From CBDCFV01 sp965203835 (GTDB lineage: Bacteria; Chloroflexota; Dehalococcoidia; Lucifugimonadales; UBA3495), in assembly GCA_965203835.1 (NCBI GenBank), contig OZ241919.1, positions 372,001-436,000 of the forward strand: a DNA stretch of 64,000 nucleotides. The letters are read 5' to 3'. Below the pieces are notes generated by a model. It was not told the origin of the DNA and searched no databases. It saw only the letters and a program-made list of their open reading frames with translations. A program made the position numbers and the translations under genes. Position 1 is the first letter of the stretch. Each line of letters begins with the position of its first letter. This document shows, piece by piece, positions 8,345 through 17,373 of this stretch.

Positions 8345-8929
8345 GTGACGACCAGCCCCATCGACCCCAACCGAGTATTGCTTACCGGGGAGAACCCTTA
8401 CATCCGCCTCAGCGAGACCGACGACGGGCCGGTGACTACCGACGCCAGCTTCTGGCGCATCCTGTTTTCTCCCGGCGGCCCCGGCCATGTGCTGTTCCTC
8501 CAGAGCGAATTGACCGGCAACGAGCCGAGGATTTACACCGACAACATCCAGATGACCCGCTGGCTCCAAGGCGAAATCCAAGGCAGGATCAACGCCACCT
8601 TCGGGAACCTGGAAATCCCGGCGCAAGACGCTTCCTTCGGAAGTTCGGGCGACCTGAGGTCCTACTGGACGGAGTCGGTGAACGCCGGTGGTGAGGAAAT
8701 CGCCCTGACGTGGTACGACCTGGGCGAGCCGTTCTTGAGCCACAGCTTTCCGGGCGGCAACCCGGAGCGGCCCCACGGGGTGGCAACGGTGCTGATACCA
8801 GCCAACGGCGCCCGCCTCACCATCAACGGGAGTTTCGCCAAAGGGCGGCCATTCCCCCGGCAACGGGACGCCCGGACCCACAGCACCTGCGCCCTGGCAT
8901 TCTCCGAGTCGTGGATGCTGCCTTACTGA
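8345..8929 (+). CDS. Conserved hypothetical protein in the GMC/HAD/LLM cluster
   Basis: The 194-residue soluble protein starts at GTG 8345 with AAGGAG just upstream. I recognise no named domain. It has a central stretch with Trp/Tyr-rich beta-like sequence (MTRWLQGEIQG, EEIALTWYDLGEPFL) and ends ALAFSESWMLPY. The beta-rich, aromatic character could fit a small barrel or cupin-like ligand-binding protein, but this is speculation. Position and spacing suggest co-expression with the LLM gene. Confidence 0.6.
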   Translation: MTTSPIDPNRVLLTGENPYIRLSETDDGPVTTDASFWRILFSPGGPGHVLFLQSELTGNEPRIYTDNIQMTRWLQGEIQGRINATFGNLEIPAQDASFGSSGDLRSYWTESVNAGGEEIALTWYDLGEPFLSHSFPGGNPERPHGVATVLIPANGARLTINGSFAKGRPFPRQRDARTHSTCALAFSESWMLPY

Positions 8930-8988
8930 GAAACTATCTCAGGAACGGGCCGACTAAGCTGACAGTTCCTCGTCGCTGGCTGAAGCTT

Positions 8989-9038
8989 ATGGATTCCCGC
9001 CCCCGTCTCCACGAGGGCAGGCTCTGCGCGGGAATGAC
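8989..9038. repeat. Dispersed palindromic repeat, long form
   Basis: ATGGATTCCCGCC and GCGGGAATGAC bracket an inner segment (CACGAGGGCAGGCTCTGC). The ends match the copy at 2253, and the inner GGCAGGCT matches the copy at 36277. Confidence 0.8.
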
Positions 9039-9059
9039 GAAGTGTGTCCGGCAGCATCG

Positions 9060-10805
9060 CTAGGCGGGGCAGAGACGGCGGAGTATGGGATGGTCGCTGA
9101 AACTGCCGTGATGCCGGGCCCACTGGCAAGGGGTTTTGCCTTCACCGTCGATGGAATTAACATCCCCGCCCCGGTCCAACAGCAGGGCCACCATCTCAGG
9201 GTCAGCGCCCAAGCCAACATCTTCCATCTTGGCATACCGTTCAGCTACGGCTTCATGCAGGGGAGTGCGGCCTTTCCCATCCCTGGCGTTCACGTCCGCG
9301 CCTGCATCCAGGAGCAGGGTTAACATGGCCAAATCGGCAAACTGCGAGATCACCGCCCAGTGAAGAGGCGTTGACCCATCGCTGGTCTTGGCGTTCACAT
9401 CCGCTCCCCGTTCCAGGAGGAGCTGTGGAATCCCTGTGGCTAACGTTGCCCCAAGCCTATGCTGCAGCACGAAATTATGGAGCGGGGTACTATCATCGTC
9501 GCCCCCGGTTGCATTGACGTCCAATCCCAGGTCCAGGAGCTTGACAGCCATCTCAGCGCTGTCCGCTACATGGAGGAGGGTGTATCCTCGGTAGTCCGTC
9601 GCTCTCCAGTCCGCGCCTCTGTCCAAGAGAAACAGCAGCGCCTCCATTGTGCGGGCGTAATGCAAGGGAGTTCGACCTTTGTTGTCTCTCGCCTCGATGT
9701 CCGCACCCCGGTCCAGGAATACTTGGGCCACCCCCAGGTTGTTAGCAGATAACGCAAAGTGTAGACCAGTCACGCCTTCCGGCCACTCCCCTTCGGCAAG
9801 AACCGCTCCGTGGTCCAGCAGGAGCGCGACAACACCTGGGTCATCGTTGTTGATCACAGCTATGCCCAAGGGAGTCCAGATTTTAGGATTAGGGAATACT
9901 TTACTAGGCCTGTCCCTGGCTTCGGCTTGAACATCCGCGCCCCTTTCCAGCAGGTGCGCGACCAACTCCCCCCCTCCGGTCGCGGCGGCTTGGTGCAGGG
10001 GTGTCCAACTGTTCACTTCTGCACCCCTCATGACGTTGGCCGTTGCGTGAACATCAGCCCCAAGGTCCAGCAATAGCATGGCAGTAGCCGCCCGGTCCCT
10101 TTTGGCCGCGTAGTGCAGGGGAGTGCGGCCTTTCCCATCCCTGGCGTTCACATCTCCACCCCGGTCCAGCAGCAACCTGGCAAAGGACGGATCGGGTTGT
10201 CGGGCCGCGAAATGGAGCGGGGTGATTTCAGGGGTGGCATGGGCATTGACGTCCGCCCCCTCATCCAGCAAGAGTGCGCCTATGGCCACGTCGGGATTGA
10301 GCCACGCCGCAAAGTGGAGCGGAGTCGCTCCCACGTAGGTCGTGACATTGACGTCCGCCCCCCGGGCCAGGGCTTTTTTCACGTCCTCCACTGTGCCTGT
10401 GCGCACGGCCCGGTGAAGCGGCGTCTCCCCGCGCAGTGCTTCGGGATGCAGTGTGGGACGGGGAGTCGGCGTCGGCGTCGGCGTGGGAGTAGGAGTAGGA
10501 GAGAGGGTCACAGTCTGTGCTGCCCCAGAGGTCGGGACCAGCGTCGGATTAGCCGCCGGACCACGGGGAGTGCCGGGGCCAATGGCAGTTGTCGGTGCGG
10601 GGGTAGCAGTAAGAGCAGGCGGCATCTCAGCGGTGGGAGGGGGCAGCGTCGAAGTCGGGATTGCCGAGATGACCGGCTCCTGCGGTGACTCTGTGGGAGT
10701 CTGGTGCACGGCATCTTTCTCAGTGGACGGGACAGTTACGTCAGCTTGGCATGAAACTAAGCCGCCGACAAGAATGCACAGGAACAGCGTAGTTGTAAAT
10801 TTCAC
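9060..10805 (-). CDS. Ankyrin-repeat lipoprotein
   Basis: The 581-residue protein opens with a lipoprotein signal (KFTTTLFLCILVGGLVSC, lipobox LVSC), a Thr/Pro/Ser-rich linker ending in a run of TP dipeptides (about residues 20-125), and then roughly 12 ankyrin repeats to the end (motifs such as TPLHFAA, LLLDRGADVNARD, KGRTPLHYA). It is probably anchored to the outer face of the membrane by diacylated Cys and mediates protein binding. The GTG at 10805 is chosen because GGAGGG precedes it and the signal begins there; a longer frame to 10868 adds non-signal sequence. Confidence 0.85.
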   Translation of the reverse strand: MKFTTTLFLCILVGGLVSCQADVTVPSTEKDAVHQTPTESPQEPVISAIPTSTLPPPTAEMPPALTATPAPTTAIGPGTPRGPAANPTLVPTSGAAQTVTLSPTPTPTPTPTPTPRPTLHPEALRGETPLHRAVRTGTVEDVKKALARGADVNVTTYVGATPLHFAAWLNPDVAIGALLLDEGADVNAHATPEITPLHFAARQPDPSFARLLLDRGGDVNARDGKGRTPLHYAAKRDRAATAMLLLDLGADVHATANVMRGAEVNSWTPLHQAAATGGGELVAHLLERGADVQAEARDRPSKVFPNPKIWTPLGIAVINNDDPGVVALLLDHGAVLAEGEWPEGVTGLHFALSANNLGVAQVFLDRGADIEARDNKGRTPLHYARTMEALLFLLDRGADWRATDYRGYTLLHVADSAEMAVKLLDLGLDVNATGGDDDSTPLHNFVLQHRLGATLATGIPQLLLERGADVNAKTSDGSTPLHWAVISQFADLAMLTLLLDAGADVNARDGKGRTPLHEAVAERYAKMEDVGLGADPEMVALLLDRGGDVNSIDGEGKTPCQWARHHGSFSDHPILRRLCPA

Positions 10806-10876
10806 AGCCCTCCCTCTGTTGAGGTTACAATGCGCCGCTCTCAATACTGTCCACGCAACCAGTGCCAAGATAGTTT

Positions 10877-12097
10877 CTAAGTCGAATCACTTATGCCCAG
10901 GGCGGTCTCCCAAGCCTGCTGGGTGGCAACGTCCTGGGTCCATGGCCGCATGACTGCCGAGGCGCGGGCGTCGCGGTAGTACCGTTCCAGTGGGAATCTT
11001 TTCAGCATGGCCCTGCCGCCGCAGATGCGAAGTGCCTCGCCGGTCAGGTGCGCCACGCCGCGCTGCACCTGCACGTGGGCGGCGCGGGCGCGCTGAACTA
11101 CGTCCACCGGCGGGTCCAACTGCTCCTCGGATATGGCCCGGTAGTACAGTGCGCGGGTGGCTTCCAAGGTGAAGAGCATATCGGCCAGCGTATGACCGAT
11201 GGCCGGACCGACTTCTTTGGCGGCGGAAACACCCTCGGCCTTGCCGGCCAGGTACTCGACGGCGTAATCGTAGGCGGCCTGCATCAGCCCCAGGAAGGTG
11301 GCGGAGAACCCGAGGAAGTGGTGAGGTCGGCGCTGGTAGAGTTGACCGAAAGCGCCGGGGGGCAGGATTTCAGCGTCGGCGGGCACCCAGACATCCTTCA
11401 AGACCATGTCGCGGCTCACCGTAGAGCGCATCCCGACCGGGTCCCATTCCCCGGCGAATTCTACGCCGGGCGCGTCCTTGGGAACGGACAGGTAGAGGGT
11501 GCGGGACTCCCAGGAGCCCTCGGCGGCCAGCAAAGCGGGCGTAGCGTAGTAGTCGGCGGAGCCCGACGACGATACAAAGAACTTGCGTCCGTTGATGAGG
11601 TAGCCGCCATCTACGCGCTCGGCCCGGGTGCCGAACCGGCGTCCTCCGACGCCCAACTCGTCGGCGCTGCCCGACTCCACCGGCTCGCTGTGAGGTTGAG
11701 CGTAGAAGACGCCCTTCTCCACTACTTCCCGGTAGCGCCGCTCACTCAACTCTCGATGCCTCTCCAGGACCTGCGGCGCCAGGTCAAGCCCTTCGACGGA
11801 GACTTCCATCATCAGCATGACCAGAACGTGCATGTTGAAGGTCAACGACGTTGAAGCATTCCCTTGGGCGAGTTGCTCCGCCACCAAGCAGTATGTCTCG
11901 AAGTCGGCCCCCAAGCCGCCGTATTTCTCCGGTACGCAGAGGGCCAGTATGCCGGAGTCTCTCAGGTCGACATAATCTTCAAAGGGGAAGGTCGCGTCGC
12001 GGTCGGAGGCCGCCGCTCTTGGCGCGAACCGTTCTACCGCCAGCTTGCGGGCCTTGTCCGCCAGTTCCTGCTGGCGGGGGCTTGGACTTGATTGCAT
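10877..12097 (-). CDS. Acyl-CoA dehydrogenase family protein
   Basis: The 406-residue protein has the three-domain ACAD layout: N-terminal helices with LCVPEKYGGLGADFETYCLVAEQL, a middle beta-domain (GGYLINGRKFFVSSSG, then SVPKDAPGVEF) and a C-terminal helical domain ending in RICGGRAMLKRFPLERYYRDARA. FAD-dependent alpha,beta-dehydrogenation of an acyl-CoA is the family reaction. The usual catalytic Glu position is not obvious by eye, so a monooxygenase-type member remains possible. Start ATG 12097; an upstream start at 12136 would overlap the amidase. It is 8 nt downstream of the amidase gene. Confidence 0.85.
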   Translation of the reverse strand: MQSSPSPRQQELADKARKLAVERFAPRAAASDRDATFPFEDYVDLRDSGILALCVPEKYGGLGADFETYCLVAEQLAQGNASTSLTFNMHVLVMLMMEVSVEGLDLAPQVLERHRELSERRYREVVEKGVFYAQPHSEPVESGSADELGVGGRRFGTRAERVDGGYLINGRKFFVSSSGSADYYATPALLAAEGSWESRTLYLSVPKDAPGVEFAGEWDPVGMRSTVSRDMVLKDVWVPADAEILPPGAFGQLYQRRPHHFLGFSATFLGLMQAAYDYAVEYLAGKAEGVSAAKEVGPAIGHTLADMLFTLEATRALYYRAISEEQLDPPVDVVQRARAAHVQVQRGVAHLTGEALRICGGRAMLKRFPLERYYRDARASAVMRPWTQDVATQQAWETALGISDST

Positions 12098-12105
12098 GGC
12101 GTACC

Positions 12106-13515
12106 CTACAGGCCTGACGGAGACATGGTGTGCCAAGTGGTGGCCTGCTCGTAGGCGTGGGCAACCTTCAGCACCGTGGCGTCGCCTCCGGGGCGGCCTC
12201 CTATCTGCATACCGATAGGGAGGTTGCCGGATGTGAACCCGCAGGGCACCGACGCCGCCGGGGCGCTGGCGAGGTTGAATACCCTGGTGAACAGGTAGGG
12301 CAGGCGGGACACCGTTTCCTTGCTGGTGATGAGCGGGTCCTGCTCGACAGGCTGGGCAGGCTTGCCCGACGTTGGGGTTATCAGCACGTCGTATTTTTCA
12401 AAGGCCTCCTGAACCTGGTCCCGGATGGAACTCCGTAGCTTCTGGGCCTTGTAGTAGGCGTGGGCTGGGAGAATGCTGCCGGTGAGCAGGGCGATGCGGT
12501 TGTCGTGTCCGTAGTCCTGGATACGCTCCCGTACCCAGTCGCGGTGGTTCAAGGCCGGTTCGACCCCCAGCAGGACGGAAGAGACCACTCCGGCGTGGGC
12601 AGTCAACGGCAGGGAGACCTCTTCGACCGCCGCGCCCAACTCTCCAAGGGTGGCGATGGCCCGGCCAACCGCTTCCCGCACCTCCGGCTCCACCAAGTCG
12701 CTGTCGGCAATCTCGGTTATTACGCCAATCCGTAGGCCGCTGATGTCGCCGTCAAGGGCTCCACGGTAGTCCGGCACCGGGCTGGTCCAGGAATGGGGGT
12801 CCTTGTCGTCGTGACCGGCGATGGCCTGCAAGGTGATGGCGGCGTCTTCCACCGAGCGGGAAATGGGGCCGACGGTGTCCATGGACCAGACGCCCTTCAT
12901 CACGCCGTAGCGGCTGACCCTGCCCCAACTTGGCCGCAGGCCGACCAAGCCGCACCACGTTGCGGGGAACCTTATCGAGCCGCCGGTGTCCTCTCCCAAG
13001 GAGGTGGCGCAGAGGAACCCTGCGGTGGCCGCACCGGAGCCGCTGCTGGAGCCGCCGGCGTACGTGTTCAAGTCCCAAGGGTTGCGCGGCATACTGAAGC
13101 GGTGGCTGAACCCGGTGATGGCGAACTCGGTCAGGTTGGTCTTCCCCAGCATGACCGCTCCGGCGTTCTTGAGATTGGCGACCACCGTGGCGTCCTCTTC
13201 AGGCACGAAGTTCGCCAGGATGCGGGAGCCGCCCGTGGAACGTATGCCCTTGGTCCAGAACTGGTCCTTCACCGCCACCGGAACGCCGTGCATCGGCCCC
13301 AGGTAGTTCCCTTGGGAGATGGCGCGTTCAGCCTCTTGGGCCGCCTCTCGGGCTTCATCGCGGCAGACAGTCAGGTAGGCGTTCAGCTTGAAGTCCAGAT
13401 CGTCGATGCGGGCCAGGTATGCTTCGGTGACTTCCACCGGAGATACTTCCCGCCGCTCGATCAACCGCGACAGCTCGGCAACCGTCAGGAAGGGTATTTC
13501 CGCTTGACTTGGCAT
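12106..13515 (-). CDS. Amidase signature family enzyme
   Basis: The 469-residue protein has the Ser-cisSer-Lys amidase triad regions: Lys in GVPVAVKDQFWTKG, the Gly/Ser-rich signature AGGSSSGSGAATAG, and the nucleophile region SLGEDTGGSIRFPATWCGLVG followed by RPSWGRVSRYG. Length fits amidases and GatA. No gatB or gatC is adjacent, so a catabolic amidase (for example amide or aryl acylamide hydrolysis) is more likely than tRNA amidation. It is followed directly by an acyl-CoA dehydrogenase gene, hinting at amide degradation to acyl-CoA. Confidence 0.9.
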   Translation of the reverse strand: MPSQAEIPFLTVAELSRLIERREVSPVEVTEAYLARIDDLDFKLNAYLTVCRDEAREAAQEAERAISQGNYLGPMHGVPVAVKDQFWTKGIRSTGGSRILANFVPEEDATVVANLKNAGAVMLGKTNLTEFAITGFSHRFSMPRNPWDLNTYAGGSSSGSGAATAGFLCATSLGEDTGGSIRFPATWCGLVGLRPSWGRVSRYGVMKGVWSMDTVGPISRSVEDAAITLQAIAGHDDKDPHSWTSPVPDYRGALDGDISGLRIGVITEIADSDLVEPEVREAVGRAIATLGELGAAVEEVSLPLTAHAGVVSSVLLGVEPALNHRDWVRERIQDYGHDNRIALLTGSILPAHAYYKAQKLRSSIRDQVQEAFEKYDVLITPTSGKPAQPVEQDPLITSKETVSRLPYLFTRVFNLASAPAASVPCGFTSGNLPIGMQIGGRPGGDATVLKVAHAYEQATTWHTMSPSGL

Positions 13516-13709
13516 GTCAAATTCCCTACTTCACGGGCGCCTGCTTTTACCAAGCGGCGCCGGAGGATCGGATTACATAACGCTGGCATTGTAATTCTCC
13601 GGTTAGACCGTAGACAAGCCGCGTGACTCATCATACTATTTCGGCATAGCGGTCGAGCGCGGCTACGGCCACCACGGAAACGCTCAATCAAGCCAGGAGG
13701 GCAGAGAAC

Positions 13710-14681
13710 ATGCTGAACAACGTTACTATCTGCGTAGGCACCCTGGGCCAGGGCGTATGGCGAAGCACCGACGGCGGCGACAACTGGCAACGAGTCCGGG
13801 AAGGCATTTACTCCGAGGGTTCCGTGCGGTCATTGGTTGTGCATCCCAAGGACAACAACGTGATGTACGCGGGCGTGGAGGACGGCATATACCGCAGCGA
13901 CAATCGCGGGGAAACCTGGGGGAGGCTGGACTCGCCGATGAACGAGATACCCATCTGGACCTTAGCGATAGACCCGGTGGACCCGAAGATAATCTTCGCC
14001 GGGACCCGCCCCGCAGCCCTGTTCCGCTCCACGGACGAAGGACGGACCTGGAAGAAGCTGACGGTGGAAATTGCCGACGAGTGCCCCAACGTGAGGATTC
14101 CCAGGGTAACGGCATTGCTGGTGGACCCGTTCAACCACAACAACGTGTGGGCCGGGGTGGAGGTGGACGGCGTGCGGCGCAGCCGTGACGGCGGCGAGAC
14201 GTGGGAGGCGGTAAACGGCGCGCTGAACGACCCGGACATTCACAACCTGGCGATTACATCAGGGCCGCCCAAGACCTTGTTGACCATTACGCCGAGAGAA
14301 GTATTCGCCAGCACCGACGACGGAGAGTCCTGGTCACCGATGGATGCGGGGAAGCAGGTGTCCATCCCCTACTGCCGGGCTGTAGCGGTCAAGCCCGATG
14401 ACCCGCAGGTGGTCTACATGGGGAACGGCAATGGCGCGTTCGGTGACTTGGGCGCCATGCACCGGTCCCGGGACCGCGGCGCAACCTGGGAATCCTTGTC
14501 CATGCCGGTACGGCCAAACGGGTCAGTCTGGGACGTAGCAACTCACGCTTCGGACCCGCAGTACGTCCTGGCAAGCACTGTGAACGGCCAACTGTTCTAC
14601 AGTTCCAGCGGCGGCGATACCTGGAACAAGATGGGCCGGGACTTCGGGGAAATCCATTCGCTGGCGTGGGTGGCTAATTAA
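13710..14681 (+). CDS. BNR/Asp-box repeat beta-propeller protein
   Basis: The 323-residue protein contains seven Asp-box-like motifs: STDGGDNW, SDNRGETW, STDEGRTW, SRDGGETW, STDDGESW, SRDRGATW and SSGGDTW, at about 45-residue spacing. This predicts a beta-propeller related to sialidase/VPS10/YCF48-type repeats. No signal peptide is visible, so it is probably cytoplasmic or released by another route. AGGAGGG precedes the ATG at 13710. Function is unknown; catalytic sialidase residues are not evident. Confidence 0.82.
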   Translation: MLNNVTICVGTLGQGVWRSTDGGDNWQRVREGIYSEGSVRSLVVHPKDNNVMYAGVEDGIYRSDNRGETWGRLDSPMNEIPIWTLAIDPVDPKIIFAGTRPAALFRSTDEGRTWKKLTVEIADECPNVRIPRVTALLVDPFNHNNVWAGVEVDGVRRSRDGGETWEAVNGALNDPDIHNLAITSGPPKTLLTITPREVFASTDDGESWSPMDAGKQVSIPYCRAVAVKPDDPQVVYMGNGNGAFGDLGAMHRSRDRGATWESLSMPVRPNGSVWDVATHASDPQYVLASTVNGQLFYSSSGGDTWNKMGRDFGEIHSLAWVAN

Positions 14682-14713
14682 ATGACGGACAAGGCATAGA
14701 TGTGGCTGTGTGG

Positions 14714-15349
14714 TCAGGGTGAGGGACGGCGGCCGCCTCCGGGGAAAAGGGCGTCCTGTCCTCCTTCAGGGACTATCACGACGGAGGCGGCCTCGACAAG
14801 ACCCTCGTCCGAGCGCGGTCCCATGACCCGGACCTGGGCTTGGGGGTGCAAGTCATCGGTTGACGCTTCCACCACCCAGAACACGCGGGTGTCCGGCCCG
14901 ACTGCAACATTTGTTGCTCCCTGCCGTGTTTCCACCGTCAATTGTGCGCCTTCGACGCTTTGGATAGTCCCAAACACACCGGGAGAGCCTTGCCTTCCTC
15001 CACCCGATCCTTGCCGCTCACCACGTTGAAAGGCCGGGCCGTCATTCTGCCCGTCCCGTTGTTCACCTGTCTGCGGTCTACCGGCGGGACCGTTGGATGA
15101 GCCTTGCCCAACTGCCCTGCTTGATGAGCCTTCCGGCCCGGCTCCGGCTGCCCGTTGGCCTTGGCCCTGTCGGTTGAATTGACTGCCCGGCTGCGCTCCT
15201 TCACCTGGTTGGAACCGACCGAATGCCTGCGGTTGACCAGTGTCGCCGCCTTGGGACTTGCCGAAAGCCACTCCGCCGGCGAAGGCACCTCCCAATGCGA
15301 CTCCCAGTACCAGCGCCGCGACAAGAAACCCCACAAAAGCCTTGGTCAT
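14714..15349 (-). CDS. Membrane-anchored Gly/Gln-rich protein with DUF5666-like C-terminus
   Basis: The 211-residue protein has an N-terminal hydrophobic segment (FVGFLVAALVLGVALGGAFAGGVAFG, residues 5-30), then a low-complexity Gly/Gln/Ser/Arg-rich linker to about 120, then a small beta-domain: VFGTIQSVEGAQLTVETRQG, TRVFWVVEA and QVRVMGPRSDEGLVEAASV. The latter resembles DUF5666/OB-like modules with 'G-I-V...G-T...V' pattern. It is the last gene of the adaptor/ATPase/permease set, so it may be an accessory envelope component of the exporter. Confidence 0.65.
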   Translation of the reverse strand: MTKAFVGFLVAALVLGVALGGAFAGGVAFGKSQGGDTGQPQAFGRFQPGEGAQPGSQFNRQGQGQRAAGAGPEGSSSRAVGQGSSNGPAGRPQTGEQRDGQNDGPAFQRGERQGSGGGRQGSPGVFGTIQSVEGAQLTVETRQGATNVAVGPDTRVFWVVEASTDDLHPQAQVRVMGPRSDEGLVEAASVVIVPEGGQDALFPGGGRRPSP

Positions 15350-15378
15350 GTTAAATTCCTCGCGCCTTTCAACCCCGA

Positions 15379-16623
15379 TTATTCGGAGCGCAGGGCCTCA
15401 ATAGGATGCAACCGGGCCGCTCTCATTGCGGGGTATATTCCAAAAAAGAGACCGATGCCCGCCGACACCAGAAGAGCCATTATTGCGGTCTCTGTGCTGA
15501 AGGCTGTCTGCGTTGGCCTTCCCAGCAGATTTCTCCCGTCCAACAACCAGGAGAACAGGAAGCCGAGAAGCACACCCGCGATGCCTCCGCCCAAGCTCAA
15601 CAGGGTCGCTTCGGAAACGAACTGTAGCATGATGTCCCGGTACCTGGCCCCCATGGCCTTGCGTATGCCGATCTCCCGCGTCCGCTCGGTAACGGACACC
15701 AGCATAATGTTCATTATGCCGATTCCGCCCACGAGCAAGGATATGCCCGCGATGGCCGCGAGGAAGACCACAAAGGTGCCGGTGGTCTCTTCCAGCGCCT
15801 CGATTGTCTCCTGCTGGCTGGTGATGGAAAAATCGTCGTCGCCGGTTATCCTGTGCCGCAAGCGGAGCACGGTGGCCACTTCCTGGATCGCAGGGTCCAT
15901 GTCCTCCACGTCCCGCACCTGGACGTTGATGGTCTGGACGTTCATACTTCCCTGGGCGGTGCGCTGGGACGCCAACCGGTGGTAAGCCGTGGTGATAGGC
16001 ACCAGCACTTGATCATCCAGAGAGAACCAACGACTGCCGCCCTTGCTCTCCAAGACCCCAATCACGTCGAACTGCCTGCCGTTTATCCGGACGCGTTGCC
16101 CCACGGGGTCTCGAAGTCCAAACAGGTTTTCGGCCACCTCCGAACCCAGCACCGCAACCTGGGAGGCGTTATCTACGTGACCGGCGGTAATGAAATGGCC
16201 CGATGACATCTCGAAATTGCGAACAGTGAAGTATTCCGGGGTAACGCCGTAGATGCGGGTGGAAGTGTTGGAACGCCCGGCAACCACTTGGCCGGTTGTG
16301 CTCAATTCAGGGGCGACCGCACTCACCGATGGGGCAAACAAGGGGTCGATTAGGGCGGCGGCATCCTCCATAGTGAGGGTCGCAGCGCTTCCTTGACCCC
16401 CGGCCACTCCTCGTTGGCTTATCTCCCCCGGCCGCACGAACAGAAGATTGGTGCCCAGTGACTCGATCCGCTGCGTAATAGTGGCCTGTACCCCTCTGCC
16501 GATGGCCATCAGCGTGATGACGGCGGCAATACCGATAACGACTCCCAGCAGCGTCAGCCCGGCCCGAAGTTTGTGCGTCGCCAGGGACGACACCGCCGTG
16601 AGCAGGACCGTCGAGAGGTTCAT
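15379..16623 (-). CDS. MacB-type ABC transporter permease
   Basis: The 414-residue protein has one N-terminal membrane helix (about 20-42), a long extracytoplasmic MacB-PCD domain (45-270), and three C-terminal helices (about 285-310, 335-365, 380-405). The motifs GLTLLGVVIGIAAVITL, MNIMLVSVTERTREIGIRKAMGA and FFGIYPAMRAARLHPIEALR are diagnostic of FtsX/MacB permeases. These use mechanotransmission rather than transport through the permease itself. Its ATG overlaps the ATPase stop (ATGA), indicating translational coupling. Confidence 0.93.
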   Translation of the reverse strand: MNLSTVLLTAVSSLATHKLRAGLTLLGVVIGIAAVITLMAIGRGVQATITQRIESLGTNLLFVRPGEISQRGVAGGQGSAATLTMEDAAALIDPLFAPSVSAVAPELSTTGQVVAGRSNTSTRIYGVTPEYFTVRNFEMSSGHFITAGHVDNASQVAVLGSEVAENLFGLRDPVGQRVRINGRQFDVIGVLESKGGSRWFSLDDQVLVPITTAYHRLASQRTAQGSMNVQTINVQVRDVEDMDPAIQEVATVLRLRHRITGDDDFSITSQQETIEALEETTGTFVVFLAAIAGISLLVGGIGIMNIMLVSVTERTREIGIRKAMGARYRDIMLQFVSEATLLSLGGGIAGVLLGFLFSWLLDGRNLLGRPTQTAFSTETAIMALLVSAGIGLFFGIYPAMRAARLHPIEALRSE

Positions 16624-17348
16624 CTTAGCCCTGACCTCAAATCCAAGCTCAAGACTTGGGCGGACTCGCTCGTCGGTTCATCCGCAACGATAACGCCATC
16701 CCTGGTGGAAATGACCCTCCGGGTGGCTGCGGCGATGTCCGGTTCGTGGGTCACTACCACAACCGTCAGGCCCTCTTCCCGGTTCAACGTCTGCAAGAGT
16801 GACATAATGTCCTCGCTGGACCGGCTGTCCAGGTTGCCGGTCGGCTCATCGGCCAGCAGCAGGGAAGGGTTCTTCACCAGCGCCCTGGCGATGCCGACCC
16901 GTTGCTGCTGCCCCCCGGAAAGCTCCGGTGGGCGGTGATTGATTCTGTCGCCCAAGCCCACCCTGGCAAGGGCCTCTTCGGCACGGCGCTTCCGGTCGCG
17001 GCCGTTGCCGTACAGCAACGGCAACTCCACGTTGGCCCTGGCCGTCATCCTGGGCAGCAGGTTGTAAGTCTGAAAGACGAAGCCGATCTTCCGGTTGCGG
17101 ATGCCGGCAAGCCTGCTGTCTCCCAAGCTACCCACGTCCTCACCTTCCAGCAGGTATGAGCCAGACGTGGGCACGTCCAGGCAGCCGATGATGTTCATCA
17201 AGGTGGACTTGCCCGATCCAGAAGGGCCGATGATGGCTGCCATCTCACCCTGTTGGATGGACAGGGACACCCCGCGCAGCGCCGGCACTTCGACGCTGCC
17301 CATGCGGTATATCTTGGTGACGTCGCGTAACTCGATCATGGCAACCAT
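16620..17348 (-). CDS. MacB/LolD-type ABC transporter ATP-binding protein
   Basis: The 242-residue ATPase has Walker A GPSGSGKST, Q-loop QTYNLLPRMTA, signature LSGGQQQRVGIARAL, Walker B LLLADEPTGNLD and the H-loop in VVVVTHEPDIA. This set is typical of the MacB/LolD/FtsE clade that pairs with MacB permeases. Start ATG 17348 is 10 nt from AGGGAGAG; ATG 17339 is an alternative. It lies between the adaptor and permease genes and energises that exporter. Confidence 0.94.
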   Translation of the reverse strand: MVAMIELRDVTKIYRMGSVEVPALRGVSLSIQQGEMAAIIGPSGSGKSTLMNIIGCLDVPTSGSYLLEGEDVGSLGDSRLAGIRNRKIGFVFQTYNLLPRMTARANVELPLLYGNGRDRKRRAEEALARVGLGDRINHRPPELSGGQQQRVGIARALVKNPSLLLADEPTGNLDSRSSEDIMSLLQTLNREEGLTVVVVTHEPDIAAATRRVISTRDGVIVADEPTSESAQVLSLDLRSGLR

Positions 17349-17373
17349 AGCAACCAATCTCTCCCTAACAGCC

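Noticed and set aside
7421..8881. A 486-codon open frame on the minus strand
   Set aside because: It lies antisense to the LLM monooxygenase and the following gene, both with clear motifs and ribosome sites. Its composition is that of a GC-rich shadow frame and shows no recognisable domain.
10455..10500. GTCGGC/GTGGGAGTAGGA microsatellite as a regulatory repeat
   Set aside because: It lies in frame in the ankyrin lipoprotein gene and encodes the TP-dipeptide stalk, so the coding role explains it.
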